The notes under the pieces: model-generated
What the model was told of the DNA's origin: nothing
Seen by the model: the letters and a program-made list of their open reading frames with translations, nothing else
Database searches by the model: none
Source of the DNA: Gemmatirosa kalamazoonensis
GTDB taxonomy: Bacteria > Gemmatimonadota > Gemmatimonadetes > Gemmatimonadales > Gemmatimonadaceae
Assembly (NCBI RefSeq): GCF_000522985.1
Contig: NZ_CP007130.1
Location: 372,001 to 436,000, forward strand
DNA: 64,000 nucleotides
Reading direction: 5' to 3'
Part shown: positions 8,833 through 17,298 of the stretch, one piece after another
Layout: each line of letters starts with the position of its first letter
Position numbering within the stretch: position 1 is the first letter of the stretch
Position numbers and translations under genes: made by a program

Positions 8833-8862
8833 GTTCCACGGCCCCGCGCGCGACTGTGGAAC
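8833..8862. terminator. Possible hairpin after the triple-repeat gene
   Basis: The arms GTTCCAC (8833-8839) and GTGGAAC (8856-8862) are exact inverted repeats around a GC-rich 16-base loop, in the gap between the stop at 8814 and the next gene at 8921. There is no T-run, so termination is only a suggestion. Confidence 0.3.
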
Positions 8863-8920
8863 CGGACGTGCTACTGTGTCGGGCCGACTGCCTGACCACT
8901 GCCTGACGAGGGAGGATGTG

Positions 8921-9193
8921 ATGTCGCGCGCATTCCTGCGGGACGATGCCGAAGGCGAGATGCCGTTCCGCGATTACGGGCTGCCGCCACGCGACGACCC
9001 CGAGTTCGACCGGGTCGCGGCGCGCGCGCTGCTCGAGGCCGCGCGCGTCGGCGAGACGCAGCTCGCCGAGCGCGCGACCGGCTACTACTGGGGCGAGCCC
9101 GCGCTGCGCCCGCACGTCGAGGCGATCCTCGCCGAGGCCGAGCGCGCCCGCGACGACCGCCTCGAGACGCTCGCGCGGCGGTTCCTGCGCTGA
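8921..9193 (+). CDS. Small acidic/basic helical protein, unknown
   Basis: A 90-residue protein without signal peptide or membrane segment. GGGAGG lies six bases before the ATG at 8921, a strong ribosome site. It is rich in Arg, Glu and Ala, with predicted helices (VAARALLEAARVGETQLAER, AILAEAERARDDRLETLAR). Codon use matches its neighbours. I do not recognise a family. It converges on the first ADOP permease, whose stop is eight bases away. Confidence 0.75.
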   Translation: MSRAFLRDDAEGEMPFRDYGLPPRDDPEFDRVAARALLEAARVGETQLAERATGYYWGEPALRPHVEAILAEAERARDDRLETLARRFLR

Positions 9194-9200
9194 GCGGCCT

Positions 9201-11702
9201 TCACTCGTACCGCAGCGCGCGGATCGGCTCGACCTTCGACGCGCGCAGCGCGGGGACGTAGCCGGCGCCGCGCGCGACGACCGCGAGCAGCAGCGCCGCG
9301 AGGCCGATGGCGAGCGGGTCCCACCCGGCGAGGCCGAACAGGAGCGACTTCGCCGCCTGGCCGAGTCCGATCGCCGCCGCGACGCCGATCGCGCCGCCGA
9401 TGGCGGTCATCGTCGCGACCTGGCGCAGCACGAGGCCGCGCACCTGCCGCGCGTCCGCGCCTAACGCCATGCGCACGCCGATCTCGCGCGTACGCTGCGC
9501 GACGGTGTACGCGAGCACGCCGTAGAGCCCCACCGCCGCGAGCAGCGTCGCGAGCACGGCGAACGACGCCGAGAGCACGCTGATCATGCGGTCGAGGAAC
9601 GTGTTGTCCTTCACCTGCTGCGGCATCGTCTTCAGGTCCTCGAGCGGCAGCGTCGGATCGATGCGCTTCATGACGACCGGGATGGTGCGCAGCAGCTGCT
9701 CCGGCGCGAGCGCCGAGCGGACGTAGAAGTTCGCCGCGCCGGTCGTGCTGTCCTGCTTGTACGGGCGGAAGAACACCGGCGGCACCCGGTCGCGCACCTT
9801 CGCGTACTTCGAGTCCTGCATCACGCCGACGATCTCGATGTCGAGCTGCGCCTGGAGGCCGCCCGTGCCGATGTGCTTGCCCACGGCGTCGCGGCCGAGC
9901 CCGAACTTCTTCACGAAGGCCTCGTTGACGATCGCGACCTTCGGCGAGCCGACGACGTCGGCGTTCGTGAACTCGCGGCCGGCGAGCAGCGGCACGCCCA
10001 ACGTGCGGAAGTAGCCCGGCCCCACCTCGTTGTACTGCGCGTCGGCGTCGGTGTCCGGGCCGCGCTTGAACCCCTCCACCGACACGCTGCTGCCCCAGTC
10101 GCTGTTCGCGAGGAGCGGCACGAGCGACGCCGTCACCCCGTTCACGCCGGGCACCGCCGCGAGCTCCTGCTCCACGCGCTCGAACAGCGCCGCCGAGCGC
10201 GCGTTCGAGTAGCCGTTGCGCTCCGGCGAGATGCCGAACGTGACGACGTGCTCGATCCTGATGCCGAGGTCCTCGCGGCTGACGTTCACGAGGCTCCGCA
10301 GGAAGAGCCCCGCGCACGTGAGCAGCGTCATCGACAGCGCGATCTGCGCCGTGACGAGCGAGGTGCGGAAGCGCGCCGCGGACTTCGCGCCGCCGGCGAC
10401 CTGTCCGGCGCTCGAGCGGATGGTGCCGATGAGCCCCGGCCGCGTGCTGTGCAGCGCCGGGAACATGCCGAACGCGATCCCCGTGACGAGCGCGACGCCG
10501 AACGCGAACAGCACGACCGACAGGTCGACGGTCGGGTGGAGGATGGCCGCCGCGTCGGCCTTGAGCAGGGCGCTGATCCCCTTCTGCGTCCACAGCGCGA
10601 CGACGAGGCTCACCGCGCCGCCGAGGGCGGCGAGCAGCACCGACTCCACGAGCAGCTGCCGCACGAGCTGGCCGCGCCCCGCGCCTAACGACAGGCGCAC
10701 CGCCATCTCGCCCGCGCGGTTCGCGCCGCGCGCCAGCAGCAGGTTCGCGATGTTCGCGCACGCGATCAGCAGCACGATGCCGGTGATCGCGAACAGCAGC
10801 GTGAGCGGCGTCTTCGCCTCGCGGTGGATGGAGCTCTGGCCGCGCTGTCCCGGCTCGACGGTGATCTCCTTCGCCTTGAAGCGCGCCATCGTCTGATCGC
10901 TCTGCCCCTTCTGCAGCGGCGCCTCGACCTCGGTGATGATCGGATGGTACACCGCGTTGATGGCGCGCTTCGCCTGCGCGAGCGTCACGCCCGGCTGGAG
11001 GCGCGCGAACAGGTAGACCCAGTAGTACTGCCGGTCGGTGTACCCGTCGAACCGCGGGTTGAGCGCCTTGTACATCGTGATCGGCACGAACACCTGCGGC
11101 CGCTGGCCGAGCGTCGTGCCGTCGAAGCCGCGCGGGGTGACGCCGACGATGGTCATCGGCTGCCCGTTCACGAGGAGCGTCTTGTCGAGCACCGCGGGGT
11201 CGTGGCCGAGCTTCGTGTCCCAGTACGTGTAGCTCACGACCGCGACGAAGTGGCCGCCGATGGTCCCGTCGTCGGCGGGGCCGAGCAGGCGGCCGAGGGC
11301 GGGCGTGAGGCCCAGCGTCGGGAAGTACGAGCCCGAGACGAGCGCGCCCTCGCCGTTCAGCGTCTGCCCGTCGTAGGCGAGGTTCACGCCGATGGCGCGG
11401 TGCGCGGCGATCGCGGTGAACGACGTCTGCGCGCGCTGGAGGTCGCGGAACATCGGGTAGCTGAAGACCTGCTCGCAGTTCCCCGCGTCGTTGCACGTCG
11501 TCGAGCCGGACTTCGGCCCCGGCGCCCCGAGGTTCACGAGCCGCTCCGGGTCGCGCACCGGCAGCGGCCGCAGGAGGATCTGGTCGAACAGCGAGAAGAT
11601 CGCCGCGTTCGCGCCGATGCCGAGTGCGAGGGACAGCACGGCGACGGCCGTGACGAACGGCGTCTTGGCCAGCGTGCGGAACGCGCGCGTCAGATTGGTC
11701 AT
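9201..11702 (-). CDS. ADOP-type ABC permease (MacB core/FtsX), copy 1
   Basis: An 833-residue permease starting TNLTRAFRTLAKTPFVTAVA. It has the duplicated architecture of acidobacterial duplicated orphan permeases: a first membrane segment (VAVLSLALGIGANAAIFSLF), a MacB-type periplasmic domain, a block of three helices (LLFAITGIVLLIACANIANL onward), then a second periplasmic domain and a second FtsX block ending VEPIRALRYE. Hallmark repeats such as RTREIGVRMALGA and GEMAVRLSLGA are present, two of them encoded with the dispersed motif (TTA GGC). No ATPase partner or PadR gene is adjacent, and the N-terminal prefix domain seen in copies 2 and 3 is missing. Role: probably mechanotransmission or export with an ATPase encoded elsewhere. 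Confidence 0.92.
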   Translation of the reverse strand: MTNLTRAFRTLAKTPFVTAVAVLSLALGIGANAAIFSLFDQILLRPLPVRDPERLVNLGAPGPKSGSTTCNDAGNCEQVFSYPMFRDLQRAQTSFTAIAAHRAIGVNLAYDGQTLNGEGALVSGSYFPTLGLTPALGRLLGPADDGTIGGHFVAVVSYTYWDTKLGHDPAVLDKTLLVNGQPMTIVGVTPRGFDGTTLGQRPQVFVPITMYKALNPRFDGYTDRQYYWVYLFARLQPGVTLAQAKRAINAVYHPIITEVEAPLQKGQSDQTMARFKAKEITVEPGQRGQSSIHREAKTPLTLLFAITGIVLLIACANIANLLLARGANRAGEMAVRLSLGAGRGQLVRQLLVESVLLAALGGAVSLVVALWTQKGISALLKADAAAILHPTVDLSVVLFAFGVALVTGIAFGMFPALHSTRPGLIGTIRSSAGQVAGGAKSAARFRTSLVTAQIALSMTLLTCAGLFLRSLVNVSREDLGIRIEHVVTFGISPERNGYSNARSAALFERVEQELAAVPGVNGVTASLVPLLANSDWGSSVSVEGFKRGPDTDADAQYNEVGPGYFRTLGVPLLAGREFTNADVVGSPKVAIVNEAFVKKFGLGRDAVGKHIGTGGLQAQLDIEIVGVMQDSKYAKVRDRVPPVFFRPYKQDSTTGAANFYVRSALAPEQLLRTIPVVMKRIDPTLPLEDLKTMPQQVKDNTFLDRMISVLSASFAVLATLLAAVGLYGVLAYTVAQRTREIGVRMALGADARQVRGLVLRQVATMTAIGGAIGVAAAIGLGQAAKSLLFGLAGWDPLAIGLAALLLAVVARGAGYVPALRASKVEPIRALRYE

Positions 11703-11791
11703 GGGGCCCCCGGGGTTCCAGCCCGCTACGGGCCGGCCGTGTCGCGGGTTTCGACAGTCGCCGGCGGGGCAGCGTTTCCTCGGCCGGCCGG

Positions 11792-12478
11792 TCAGCGCGC
11801 GCGGACCGTCACCTTCCGGATGCGATCGAGCTTCGGGTACTTCGCGTCCAGGAACGCGTTCGCCTGCCCGTACAGGCGCGCCGTGTTGGCCGCCGCCATC
11901 GGCCGCTCGCCGTAGCCCGCGTAGAGGCGGTCGGCGACCGCCATGCCCTTGATCACGCGCCCGATCGGCGCGAACCCGAGCGCGTCGAGCCGCGGGTTGT
12001 CGCTCAGGTTGATGAACAGGTTCGTCGTCCGGTCGTCGGGCTTGAACTGCGCGAAGGTGACCGTGCCGCGCACGTTCGACGTGCGCCGCGGGTCCGGCGG
12101 CAGCGGCTGCTCGCTCCACAGGCGGGCGATCGTCGGATCGCCGGCGAGCCCGAACTGCGCGACGAAGCCGTCGACGACGCGGTAGAAGCGCGAGTCGTCG
12201 AAGTAGCCGGCGCGCGCCAGGTTGTACGCGCGATCGACGCCGCGCGGCGCCCACGCGCGCCGCAGCACGACGGTGATGGGGCCGCGCGTCGTCTCGATGT
12301 CGACGACGACCGTGTCGGGGGCGCGCGTCGCCCAGAACGGGTCGGTCGGCCAGTACAGCGCCGGTGTGGCCGCCGGACGGCGCGCGGGCGTCTGCGCGGG
12401 CACGGCGGGCGCGGTGAGCGCGGTGAGCGCGCCGGCCGCGAGGAGACCGACCAGCAGGAGCATGCGACGGAGGGACAT
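11792..12478 (-). CDS. Secreted cyclophilin-type peptidyl-prolyl isomerase
   Basis: A 228-residue protein with signal sequence MLLLVGLLAAGALTALTAPAVPAQ and a cyclophilin domain: VVVDIETTRGPITVVLRR, FYRVVDGFVAQFG (the catalytic Arg region FxRVV), RGTVTFAQ, TTNLFINLSDNPRLDALGF and FAPIGRVIKGMAVADRLY. It catalyses Xaa-Pro isomerisation, here in the cell envelope. It is divergent from the thioesterase gene, with a 54-bp shared upstream region containing TACACGAT as a possible -10 box for the plus-strand gene. Confidence 0.9.
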   Translation of the reverse strand: MSLRRMLLLVGLLAAGALTALTAPAVPAQTPARRPAATPALYWPTDPFWATRAPDTVVVDIETTRGPITVVLRRAWAPRGVDRAYNLARAGYFDDSRFYRVVDGFVAQFGLAGDPTIARLWSEQPLPPDPRRTSNVRGTVTFAQFKPDDRTTNLFINLSDNPRLDALGFAPIGRVIKGMAVADRLYAGYGERPMAAANTARLYGQANAFLDAKYPKLDRIRKVTVRAR

Positions 12479-12532
12479 GCGGCTGAACTTACCAGCTGGC
12501 ACGCGCGTGGAGTACACGATACCCTCCGCCGC

Positions 12533-12946
12533 ATGCGCGACCTCACCGAGCTCCAGCACCGTGTCGCGGCCGGCCTGCCCGCGTACCTCGGCATCCGCAT
12601 CACGCACGTGGCCGAGGGCGAGCTGCACGCCGAGCTTACGCTGCGGCCCGAGCTGATGGCGGTGAACGGCTACCTGCACGCCGGCACCGTGGTGAGCCTG
12701 GCCGACACCGCGGCGGGCTTCGGCTGCGTCGCGCACCTGCCCGACGGCGCCGACAACTTCACGACGATCGAGCTGAAGTCGAACCACGTGGGCACGGCAC
12801 GCGCGGGCACCGTCGCGTGCGTGGCGCGCCTCGTCCACGGCGGCCGCACGACGCAGGTGTGGGACGCGACGGTGTCGCACGTGGAGACGGGCAAGGTGAT
12901 CGCGCACTATCGCGCGACGCAGCTGATCCTGTACCCGCGCGGCTGA
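12533..12946 (+). CDS. PaaI-family hotdog thioesterase
   Basis: A 137-residue single hotdog domain: LGIRITHVAEGELHAELTL, then MAVNGYLHAGTVVSLADTAA (the catalytic region with Asn-Gly-x-x-His-Ala-Gly and Asp of LADTA), TIELKSNHVGTARAGTV and a C-terminal strand. It should hydrolyse acyl-CoA thioesters, probably aromatic or medium-chain as in the PaaI/YigI group. No ribosome site is evident before the ATG at 12533; initiation may be nearly leaderless. Its 3' end lies 20 bases from the attC site of the cassette insertion. Confidence 0.9.
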   Translation: MRDLTELQHRVAAGLPAYLGIRITHVAEGELHAELTLRPELMAVNGYLHAGTVVSLADTAAGFGCVAHLPDGADNFTTIELKSNHVGTARAGTVACVARLVHGGRTTQVWDATVSHVETGKVIAHYRATQLILYPRG

Positions 12947-12965
12947 CTGGCGTCGGCCGCACGCT

Positions 12966-13060
12966 GCCTAACGCCAGAGTTCAACTGCAAGCGTTCGGGT
13001 TGGAGCATGCACGCTGGCGGACTGCTGCGCGCCTCCGTCAGCTGCAACGATTCGTTAGTC
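12966..13060 (-). mobile_element. Integron attC recombination site (95 bp)
   Basis: Read on the minus strand the site begins GACTAACGAATCG and ends TTGAACTCTGGCGTTAGGC. The right-hand core GTTAGGC (12966-12972) fits the R' consensus GTTRRRY; the left core GACTAAC (13054-13060) is one base off RYYYAAC. The inner L boxes TTGCAGCTG and TTCAACTG pair with one extra base (the G after TT) unpaired, exactly where attC sites carry an extrahelical base. The central part is a variable, weakly self-complementary stretch. The position just after a small ORF on the same strand is the standard cassette layout. No integrase gene is in the window. Confidence 0.78.
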
Positions 13061-13105
13061 GGCCGTGTCCGCCCGGAGGCGTGGTGCACGCGGCGGGCGG
13101 CTGCC

Positions 13106-13306
13106 TCAGATCGGCCGCGAGCGCCCCGCGCGATGCTCGGCCAGCGCCTCGTCGGCGAACCGGTCCAGGGCCCCCGCCGCCACGTCGGCCGCGAGTCGGC
13201 GGTCCCACACCGCGGCGTCGAACTCGGCGTACCACCGGCGGAACTCGGCGAGCTCGGTCTCGGAGAGCGCAGCGACGTCGCGCTCGAGTTTCTCGACCTT
13301 AGTCAT
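13106..13306 (-). CDS. Antitoxin-like small protein carried on an integron cassette
   Basis: A 66-residue protein (MTKVEKLERDVAALSETELA, then FRRWYAEFDAAVWDRRL and ending EALAEHRAGRSRPI). I recognise the pattern of a widespread family annotated as antitoxins of RelE/ParE-type toxins (AALSxxELAEFRRWFAEFDAA-W-D...EHRAGR); this recognition is from memory. No toxin gene follows: between its stop and the attC site there are about 45 bases. The region just upstream (TACTCTCATAATAGTG on the plus strand) is AT-richer than the surroundings and could hold its own promoter, as is usual for toxin-antitoxin cassettes. The gene lies between two attC-type cores. Confidence 0.75.
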   Translation of the reverse strand: MTKVEKLERDVAALSETELAEFRRWYAEFDAAVWDRRLAADVAAGALDRFADEALAEHRAGRSRPI

Positions 13307-13338
13307 ACTCTCATAATAGTGCCTGCCGGGCAGTCCGG

Positions 13339-13356
13339 CTAACGAATGTTAGGCGG
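13339..13356 (-). mobile_element. Collapsed attC-like core pair at the cassette entry
   Basis: On the minus strand GCCTAAC, four bases ATTC and GTTAGCC stand side by side. This is the arrangement of an attC R'' core and R' core with everything between them deleted. It lies 33 bases before the antitoxin-like start codon, where the R' of a preceding attC would sit in a cassette array. The plus-strand GTTAGGC is also one of the dispersed motif copies. Confidence 0.5.
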
Positions 13357-13540
13357 CGTTCCGGGTGCGCCGGGAAGGCCCCGTGGAGCACCGCCAGCCC
13401 CTCGAGAATGCCGGCGTTTTCCGTGAGCTGCGCCAGCGCCAGGCCGCGTCGACGACGATCTCGCGACGTTCCCGACTCGGCCCGCGCGCGGACCGACCGG
13501 GCCTGCCGGCCTTCGCGGAGTGCGACGTCTTCGACGCCAT

Positions 13541-16156
13541 CTACGGCCGCACCTGCACCTCGCCGCGCAGCCGGATGTCGCGCGACGACGCGCCGACGAG
13601 CAGCCGGTACATCCCGGGCTCCACGATCCAGCGCCCGCGCGCGTCGACCGCACGCAGCGCGCGCGCGTCGAGCGGGATCGTGACCGTGCGCGCCTCGCCC
13701 GCCGCGAGCGACACCCGAGCGAACCCCTGCAGCGCCAGCACCGGCCGCGCGACCGACGACACCACCGCGCGCACGTAGAGCTGCGGCACCTCGTCGCCCG
13801 CGCGCCGGCCGGTGTTCCGCACGCGGAACGACACCGCCACGCGTCCCTCGTTAGGCACCGCCGTCGGCTCGATGCGCAGGCTGTCGTACGCGAACGTCGT
13901 GTAGCTCGTGCCGAACCCGAACGGGAACGCGGGCGCGCCGGTGAGATCCACGTAGTCGTCGCCGCGTCCCGTCGGCTCGTGGTAGTACGAGAGCGGCAGC
14001 TGCCCTTCGGCGATGGGAAACGTCACCGGCAGCCGGCCGCCTGGCGCGGCGTCCCCCAGCAGCACGTCGGCGACGGCGTGGCCGCCCTCGGCGCCGGGAT
14101 ACCACGCCATGAGCACCGCGCCCACCGAGTCGATCCACCGCGACATCGTGATCGCGCTTCCGCCCACGAGCACGACCGCCGTCGGCGTCCCCGTCGCCGC
14201 CACGCGGCGGATCAGCTCCTCCTGCCGACCGGGCAGCGCGAGCGACGCGCGGTCGCGGAACTCGCCCTCCTCGATGCCGGCGACCACCACCGCGACCGCG
14301 CTGCGGCGCGCGAGCGCCACGGCCGAATCGATCCGCGCGTCCCGATCGTTAGGCACCCCGGCGTCCCACACGAGCCGCACGCGCGCGTTCCCCGCGCCCT
14401 CGTGGAACTCGAGCCGCACGTCGTGCGTCGTGCCCGCCGCGAGCACCGCCGGCACGAGCGTCGCGCGGGACGACTGCTTCCGCCAGTCGTCGATGACGAG
14501 CGCGCCGTCGACCCACAGCCGGTAGCCGTCGCTCCCCTCGACGCCGAGGCGCCTGACGCCGCCGGCCGGCGCGCGCAGCCGGCCGGTCCAGCGCACCGAG
14601 TACCAGTCGTTCGCGATGCCCGGTGCCGGCGCGTTGAACGTCCACCGGAAGTCGATCTGCGCGTCGCGGCGCACGACGCGCGGCGTGCCGGCGAGCGCGA
14701 TGTTGTCGAAGTACTCGCCCTGCAGCGTGTCGAACGCCTCGCGGCCGACCACGACGAACGTCTCGCTCGTCCGGCCGGGCCCCGGCGCGTAGCGCACGCG
14801 ATCGCCGAGCCGCGCCCGCAGCCCGTCGAGGATCGAGACCCCGCGCGCCGAGTCGATCGTGTAGCCGCCGAGCCGCGGTTCGGACGCGTCGATGCCCACC
14901 ACCGCGACGTCAGGCACGTCGGGGCGCAGCGGCAGCGTCGCGTGCTCGTTGCGCAGCAGCACCAGCGACGCGCGCGCGGCGTCGCGGGCGAGCGCGCGCG
15001 CGGCGTCGTCGGGCATCCGCGCGCTGTCCGGATCGACGTACGGCCGCTCGAACAGCCCGAGCGCGAATTTCGCGCGAAGCACCCGCGCGACCGCGCTGTC
15101 GATCGCCGCGGCGGCGATCGTGCCCCCGCGCACCGCGGCGAGATACGGGCGGTGCTCCGGGTACGACGACTGGAAGATCACGTCGAGCCCCGCCTCGAGC
15201 GCATGCCGGGTGGCGGTCGCGGTGCTCGCCTCCGTGCGGTGCAGCGCCACCGCGCCGCCCACCGCCGACTGGTCGGAGATCACGAACCCGCGGAAGCCCC
15301 AGTCGCGCCGCAGCGTGCCGTTCAGCAGCGCGCCGTTCTGCGACGCGGGCACGCCGTCCACCGAGTTGTACGCGGTCATGACCGAGCCGGCACCCGCGTC
15401 CTGGATCGCGGCGCGGAACGGCGGGAAGTGCAGGCCGCCTAACGCCCGCGGGCTCGCGTCGATCGGATAGCTGTCGCGCCCTCCCGCGCCGACGTTGGCG
15501 ACGAAGTGCTTCGGCGTCGCGATCACGCCGTGCCGCTCGAGCGCGCGCACGTAGGTGCGCCCCATGACGGACGTGAGATACGGGTCCTCGCCGTACGTCT
15601 CCTCGACGCGGCCCCAGCGCACATCGGTCGCGATGTTGATCACCGGCGCGAGCAGCTGCCGGATGCCGCGCGACCGCGCCTCGCCGGCGATCGCCGCGGC
15701 GACGGCGCCGACGCGCGCCGTGTCGAACGTGGCGGCGAGCGCGATCGCCGCGGGAAACACCGTCGCGCCGCGCCGCATCACGCCGTGCACGCCCTCCTCG
15801 AACGCGAGCATGGGGATGCCGAGCCGCGTCGAGTCGACGAAGTAGTGCTGCAGCGCGTCGTACGCGATCGCGTCGCGCCGCGGGTCGGCGGCGCGGCGGT
15901 CCTGGAGGCCGAAGACGCCGTGCGAGTAGTCGTGTGTCGGGTCGGCGCGGCTGCCGGGGAGCATGAACAGCTGCCAGAACTTCTCCTCGACGGTCATGCG
16001 GCCGAGCAGGTCGCGCACGCGCGCCTCGACGGGGAGCGCGGCGTTCCGGTAGGGCGCCTGCGCCGCCGCGCCGCGGGCGCCAGCGAGGAGCAGCGCCGCG
16101 GCGGTCGCCCGCGCGGCGACTGGAACTCCGAGGGTGCGGACCACGTAGGTATTCAC
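13541..16156 (-). CDS. Secreted glycoside hydrolase family 3 beta-glucosidase-like enzyme with PA14 domain
   Basis: An 871-residue protein with a signal peptide (about residues 13-33, ATAAALLLAGARGAAAQ). The N-terminal TIM-barrel domain of GH3 ends with the nucleophile region FRGFVISDQS (Asp295 by my count). The second alpha/beta domain follows, interrupted by a PA14 domain at about 475-600 (LQGEYFDNIALAG, SDGYRLWVDGALVIDDW), and the C-terminus is a fibronectin-III-like domain (VRNTGRRAGDEVPQLYVR). Family members release terminal glucose, xylose or related sugars; PA14 inserts contribute to substrate specificity. The start is taken as GTG at 16156; the GTG at 16144 is possible. It is divergent from the small membrane protein gene. 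Confidence 0.92.
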   Translation of the reverse strand: MNTYVVRTLGVPVAARATAAALLLAGARGAAAQAPYRNAALPVEARVRDLLGRMTVEEKFWQLFMLPGSRADPTHDYSHGVFGLQDRRAADPRRDAIAYDALQHYFVDSTRLGIPMLAFEEGVHGVMRRGATVFPAAIALAATFDTARVGAVAAAIAGEARSRGIRQLLAPVINIATDVRWGRVEETYGEDPYLTSVMGRTYVRALERHGVIATPKHFVANVGAGGRDSYPIDASPRALGGLHFPPFRAAIQDAGAGSVMTAYNSVDGVPASQNGALLNGTLRRDWGFRGFVISDQSAVGGAVALHRTEASTATATRHALEAGLDVIFQSSYPEHRPYLAAVRGGTIAAAAIDSAVARVLRAKFALGLFERPYVDPDSARMPDDAARALARDAARASLVLLRNEHATLPLRPDVPDVAVVGIDASEPRLGGYTIDSARGVSILDGLRARLGDRVRYAPGPGRTSETFVVVGREAFDTLQGEYFDNIALAGTPRVVRRDAQIDFRWTFNAPAPGIANDWYSVRWTGRLRAPAGGVRRLGVEGSDGYRLWVDGALVIDDWRKQSSRATLVPAVLAAGTTHDVRLEFHEGAGNARVRLVWDAGVPNDRDARIDSAVALARRSAVAVVVAGIEEGEFRDRASLALPGRQEELIRRVAATGTPTAVVLVGGSAITMSRWIDSVGAVLMAWYPGAEGGHAVADVLLGDAAPGGRLPVTFPIAEGQLPLSYYHEPTGRGDDYVDLTGAPAFPFGFGTSYTTFAYDSLRIEPTAVPNEGRVAVSFRVRNTGRRAGDEVPQLYVRAVVSSVARPVLALQGFARVSLAAGEARTVTIPLDARALRAVDARGRWIVEPGMYRLLVGASSRDIRLRGEVQVRP

Positions 16157-16174
16157 GACTCACCAGGAGGGTCG

Positions 16175-16492
16175 ATGCGCGTGCTGTGGACGCTGCTCAA
16201 GATCGTCATCGGGCTCGCGATCGCGATCCCGCTCGGGATGCTCGCGCTCGCGCTGACGCTGGGCGTGCTGGGCACGCTGTTCGGGCTGGCGATGCTCGCG
16301 CTCAAGCTCGCATGCATCGCGCTGGTCGGATACGGCGCCTTCCGCATCCTGCGGCGCGTCGTCGGACGCTCGCCGCGACACCGTTCGCCGCGCGACCGCG
16401 AGCCGCTCGTGCGCGAGCTGCCGGCGCCCGATCCCTACTACCGGGCCGCCATGCGCGAGCTCGACGCGGAGCTCGGGCACTCGGTGCGCTGA
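16175..16492 (+). CDS. Small two-helix membrane protein
   Basis: A 105-residue protein; AGGAGG lies four bases upstream of the ATG at 16175. Two hydrophobic segments (LLKIVIGLAIAIPLGMLALA and a second rich in LFGLAMLALKLACIALVGYG) are followed by a basic cytoplasmic tail ending DPYYRAAMRELDAELGHSVR. The family is not recognised. It is followed nine bases later by the DinB-like gene. Confidence 0.75.
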   Translation: MRVLWTLLKIVIGLAIAIPLGMLALALTLGVLGTLFGLAMLALKLACIALVGYGAFRILRRVVGRSPRHRSPRDREPLVRELPAPDPYYRAAMRELDAELGHSVR

Positions 16493-16501
16493 CGGCGTCT
16501 C

Positions 16502-16996
16502 GTGCCGGACTTCGGCTGCGCCGAGGCGCGCGCGGTGTGGGCGGCGCTCGAGTTCCGAAGCCCGGCGCTGCTGCGCTACGTGGCGCCGCTCGACGACGGC
16601 GAGCTGCGGTGGCGGCCGCCCGGCGGCGGCAACTCCGTCGCGTGGCAGCTCTGGCACATCGCCGAGGTGGAGGACAACTGGGTCCGGGAGCTCCTGCTCG
16701 GCGAGCCGCGGCGCTACCCGTTCGGCGCGTCGGTCCGCGATGCCGCCGACGACGCGTATCCGCCGAAGCCGGCGCTCCTCGCGTACCTCGCCGAAGCGCG
16801 GCGGCTCTCGCGCGAGCGGCTCGCGGCGTTAGGCGCCGGCGACTTCGAGCGGCCGCTGGAGGACGCGCACTTCGGCGCGATCACGGTGCGCCAGATGTGG
16901 GCCGGCGTCGTCACGAGCTTCGCCTGGCACGCCGGCCAGGTGCCGCTCACGATCCGGCTGCTGCGGGCGCTGCGCGACGGGCGCGCCGCGACGTGA
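16502..16996 (+). CDS. DinB superfamily metal-dependent protein
   Basis: A 164-residue four-helix-bundle protein of the DinB type. The metal-binding histidine positions are visible as WQLWHIAEVEDNW (helix 2) and TSFAWHAGQV (helix 4). Known relatives include bacillithiol and mycothiol S-transferases and stress-induced proteins of unknown activity. The start is GTG at 16502, since the frame closes just upstream and no ATG is available near the family start. One dispersed motif copy encodes Leu-Gly in AALGAGD. Confidence 0.85.
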   Translation: MPDFGCAEARAVWAALEFRSPALLRYVAPLDDGELRWRPPGGGNSVAWQLWHIAEVEDNWVRELLLGEPRRYPFGASVRDAADDAYPPKPALLAYLAEARRLSRERLAALGAGDFERPLEDAHFGAITVRQMWAGVVTSFAWHAGQVPLTIRLLRALRDGRAAT

Positions 16997-17020
16997 ACGC
17001 GGCGCTCCGTCGCGTGAGCG

Positions 17021-17260
17021 CTACCGCACCGTGATCACGCCGGACATGGCGGTGCCGTGGATCGTGCAGTGGTACGAGTACGAGCCCGCGGCCGAGAAGG
17101 CGCGCTGAAACGTGCCGGCGGACTGCGTCGCCGACTTCGCGCCGTCGTCGAACGTCACGTTGTGCTGGTTCACACCGCTCCACGTCCATGTCACCGTCGT
17201 GCCCGCAGTGACGGTGGTCGCGTTCGGCGCCGCCGCGCGAATACGCGGGACACACCTCGA
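17021..17260 (-). pseudogene. Plastocyanin-like cupredoxin domain without a start (probable gene remnant)
   Basis: Reverse-strand translation gives [49 protein letters not shown] and TIHGTAMSGVITVR followed by TAG. The copper ligands of a type I site are present (His in QHNV, Cys and His in YHCTIH, Met in GTAM). Upstream the frame is open but has no plausible start codon, and the first beta strand and signal peptide are missing. The 3' end of the preceding lipoprotein gene lies immediately upstream, so this may be the severed C-terminal half of a former lipoprotein-cupredoxin gene, or a real gene with an unrecognised start. Confidence 0.6.
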
Positions 17261-17298
17261 GAGACGCCGCGTCGCCGGCGTGTGTTCCCGGCGATCGC

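Noticed and set aside
13349-13540. 63-residue minus-strand frame between the cassette and the GH3 gene
   Set aside because: Its composition is Arg/Ser-rich without a ribosome site or recognisable fold. A fragment LAQLTENAGILEGLAVLHGAF in another frame looks more protein-like but has no start, so at most this is gene debris.
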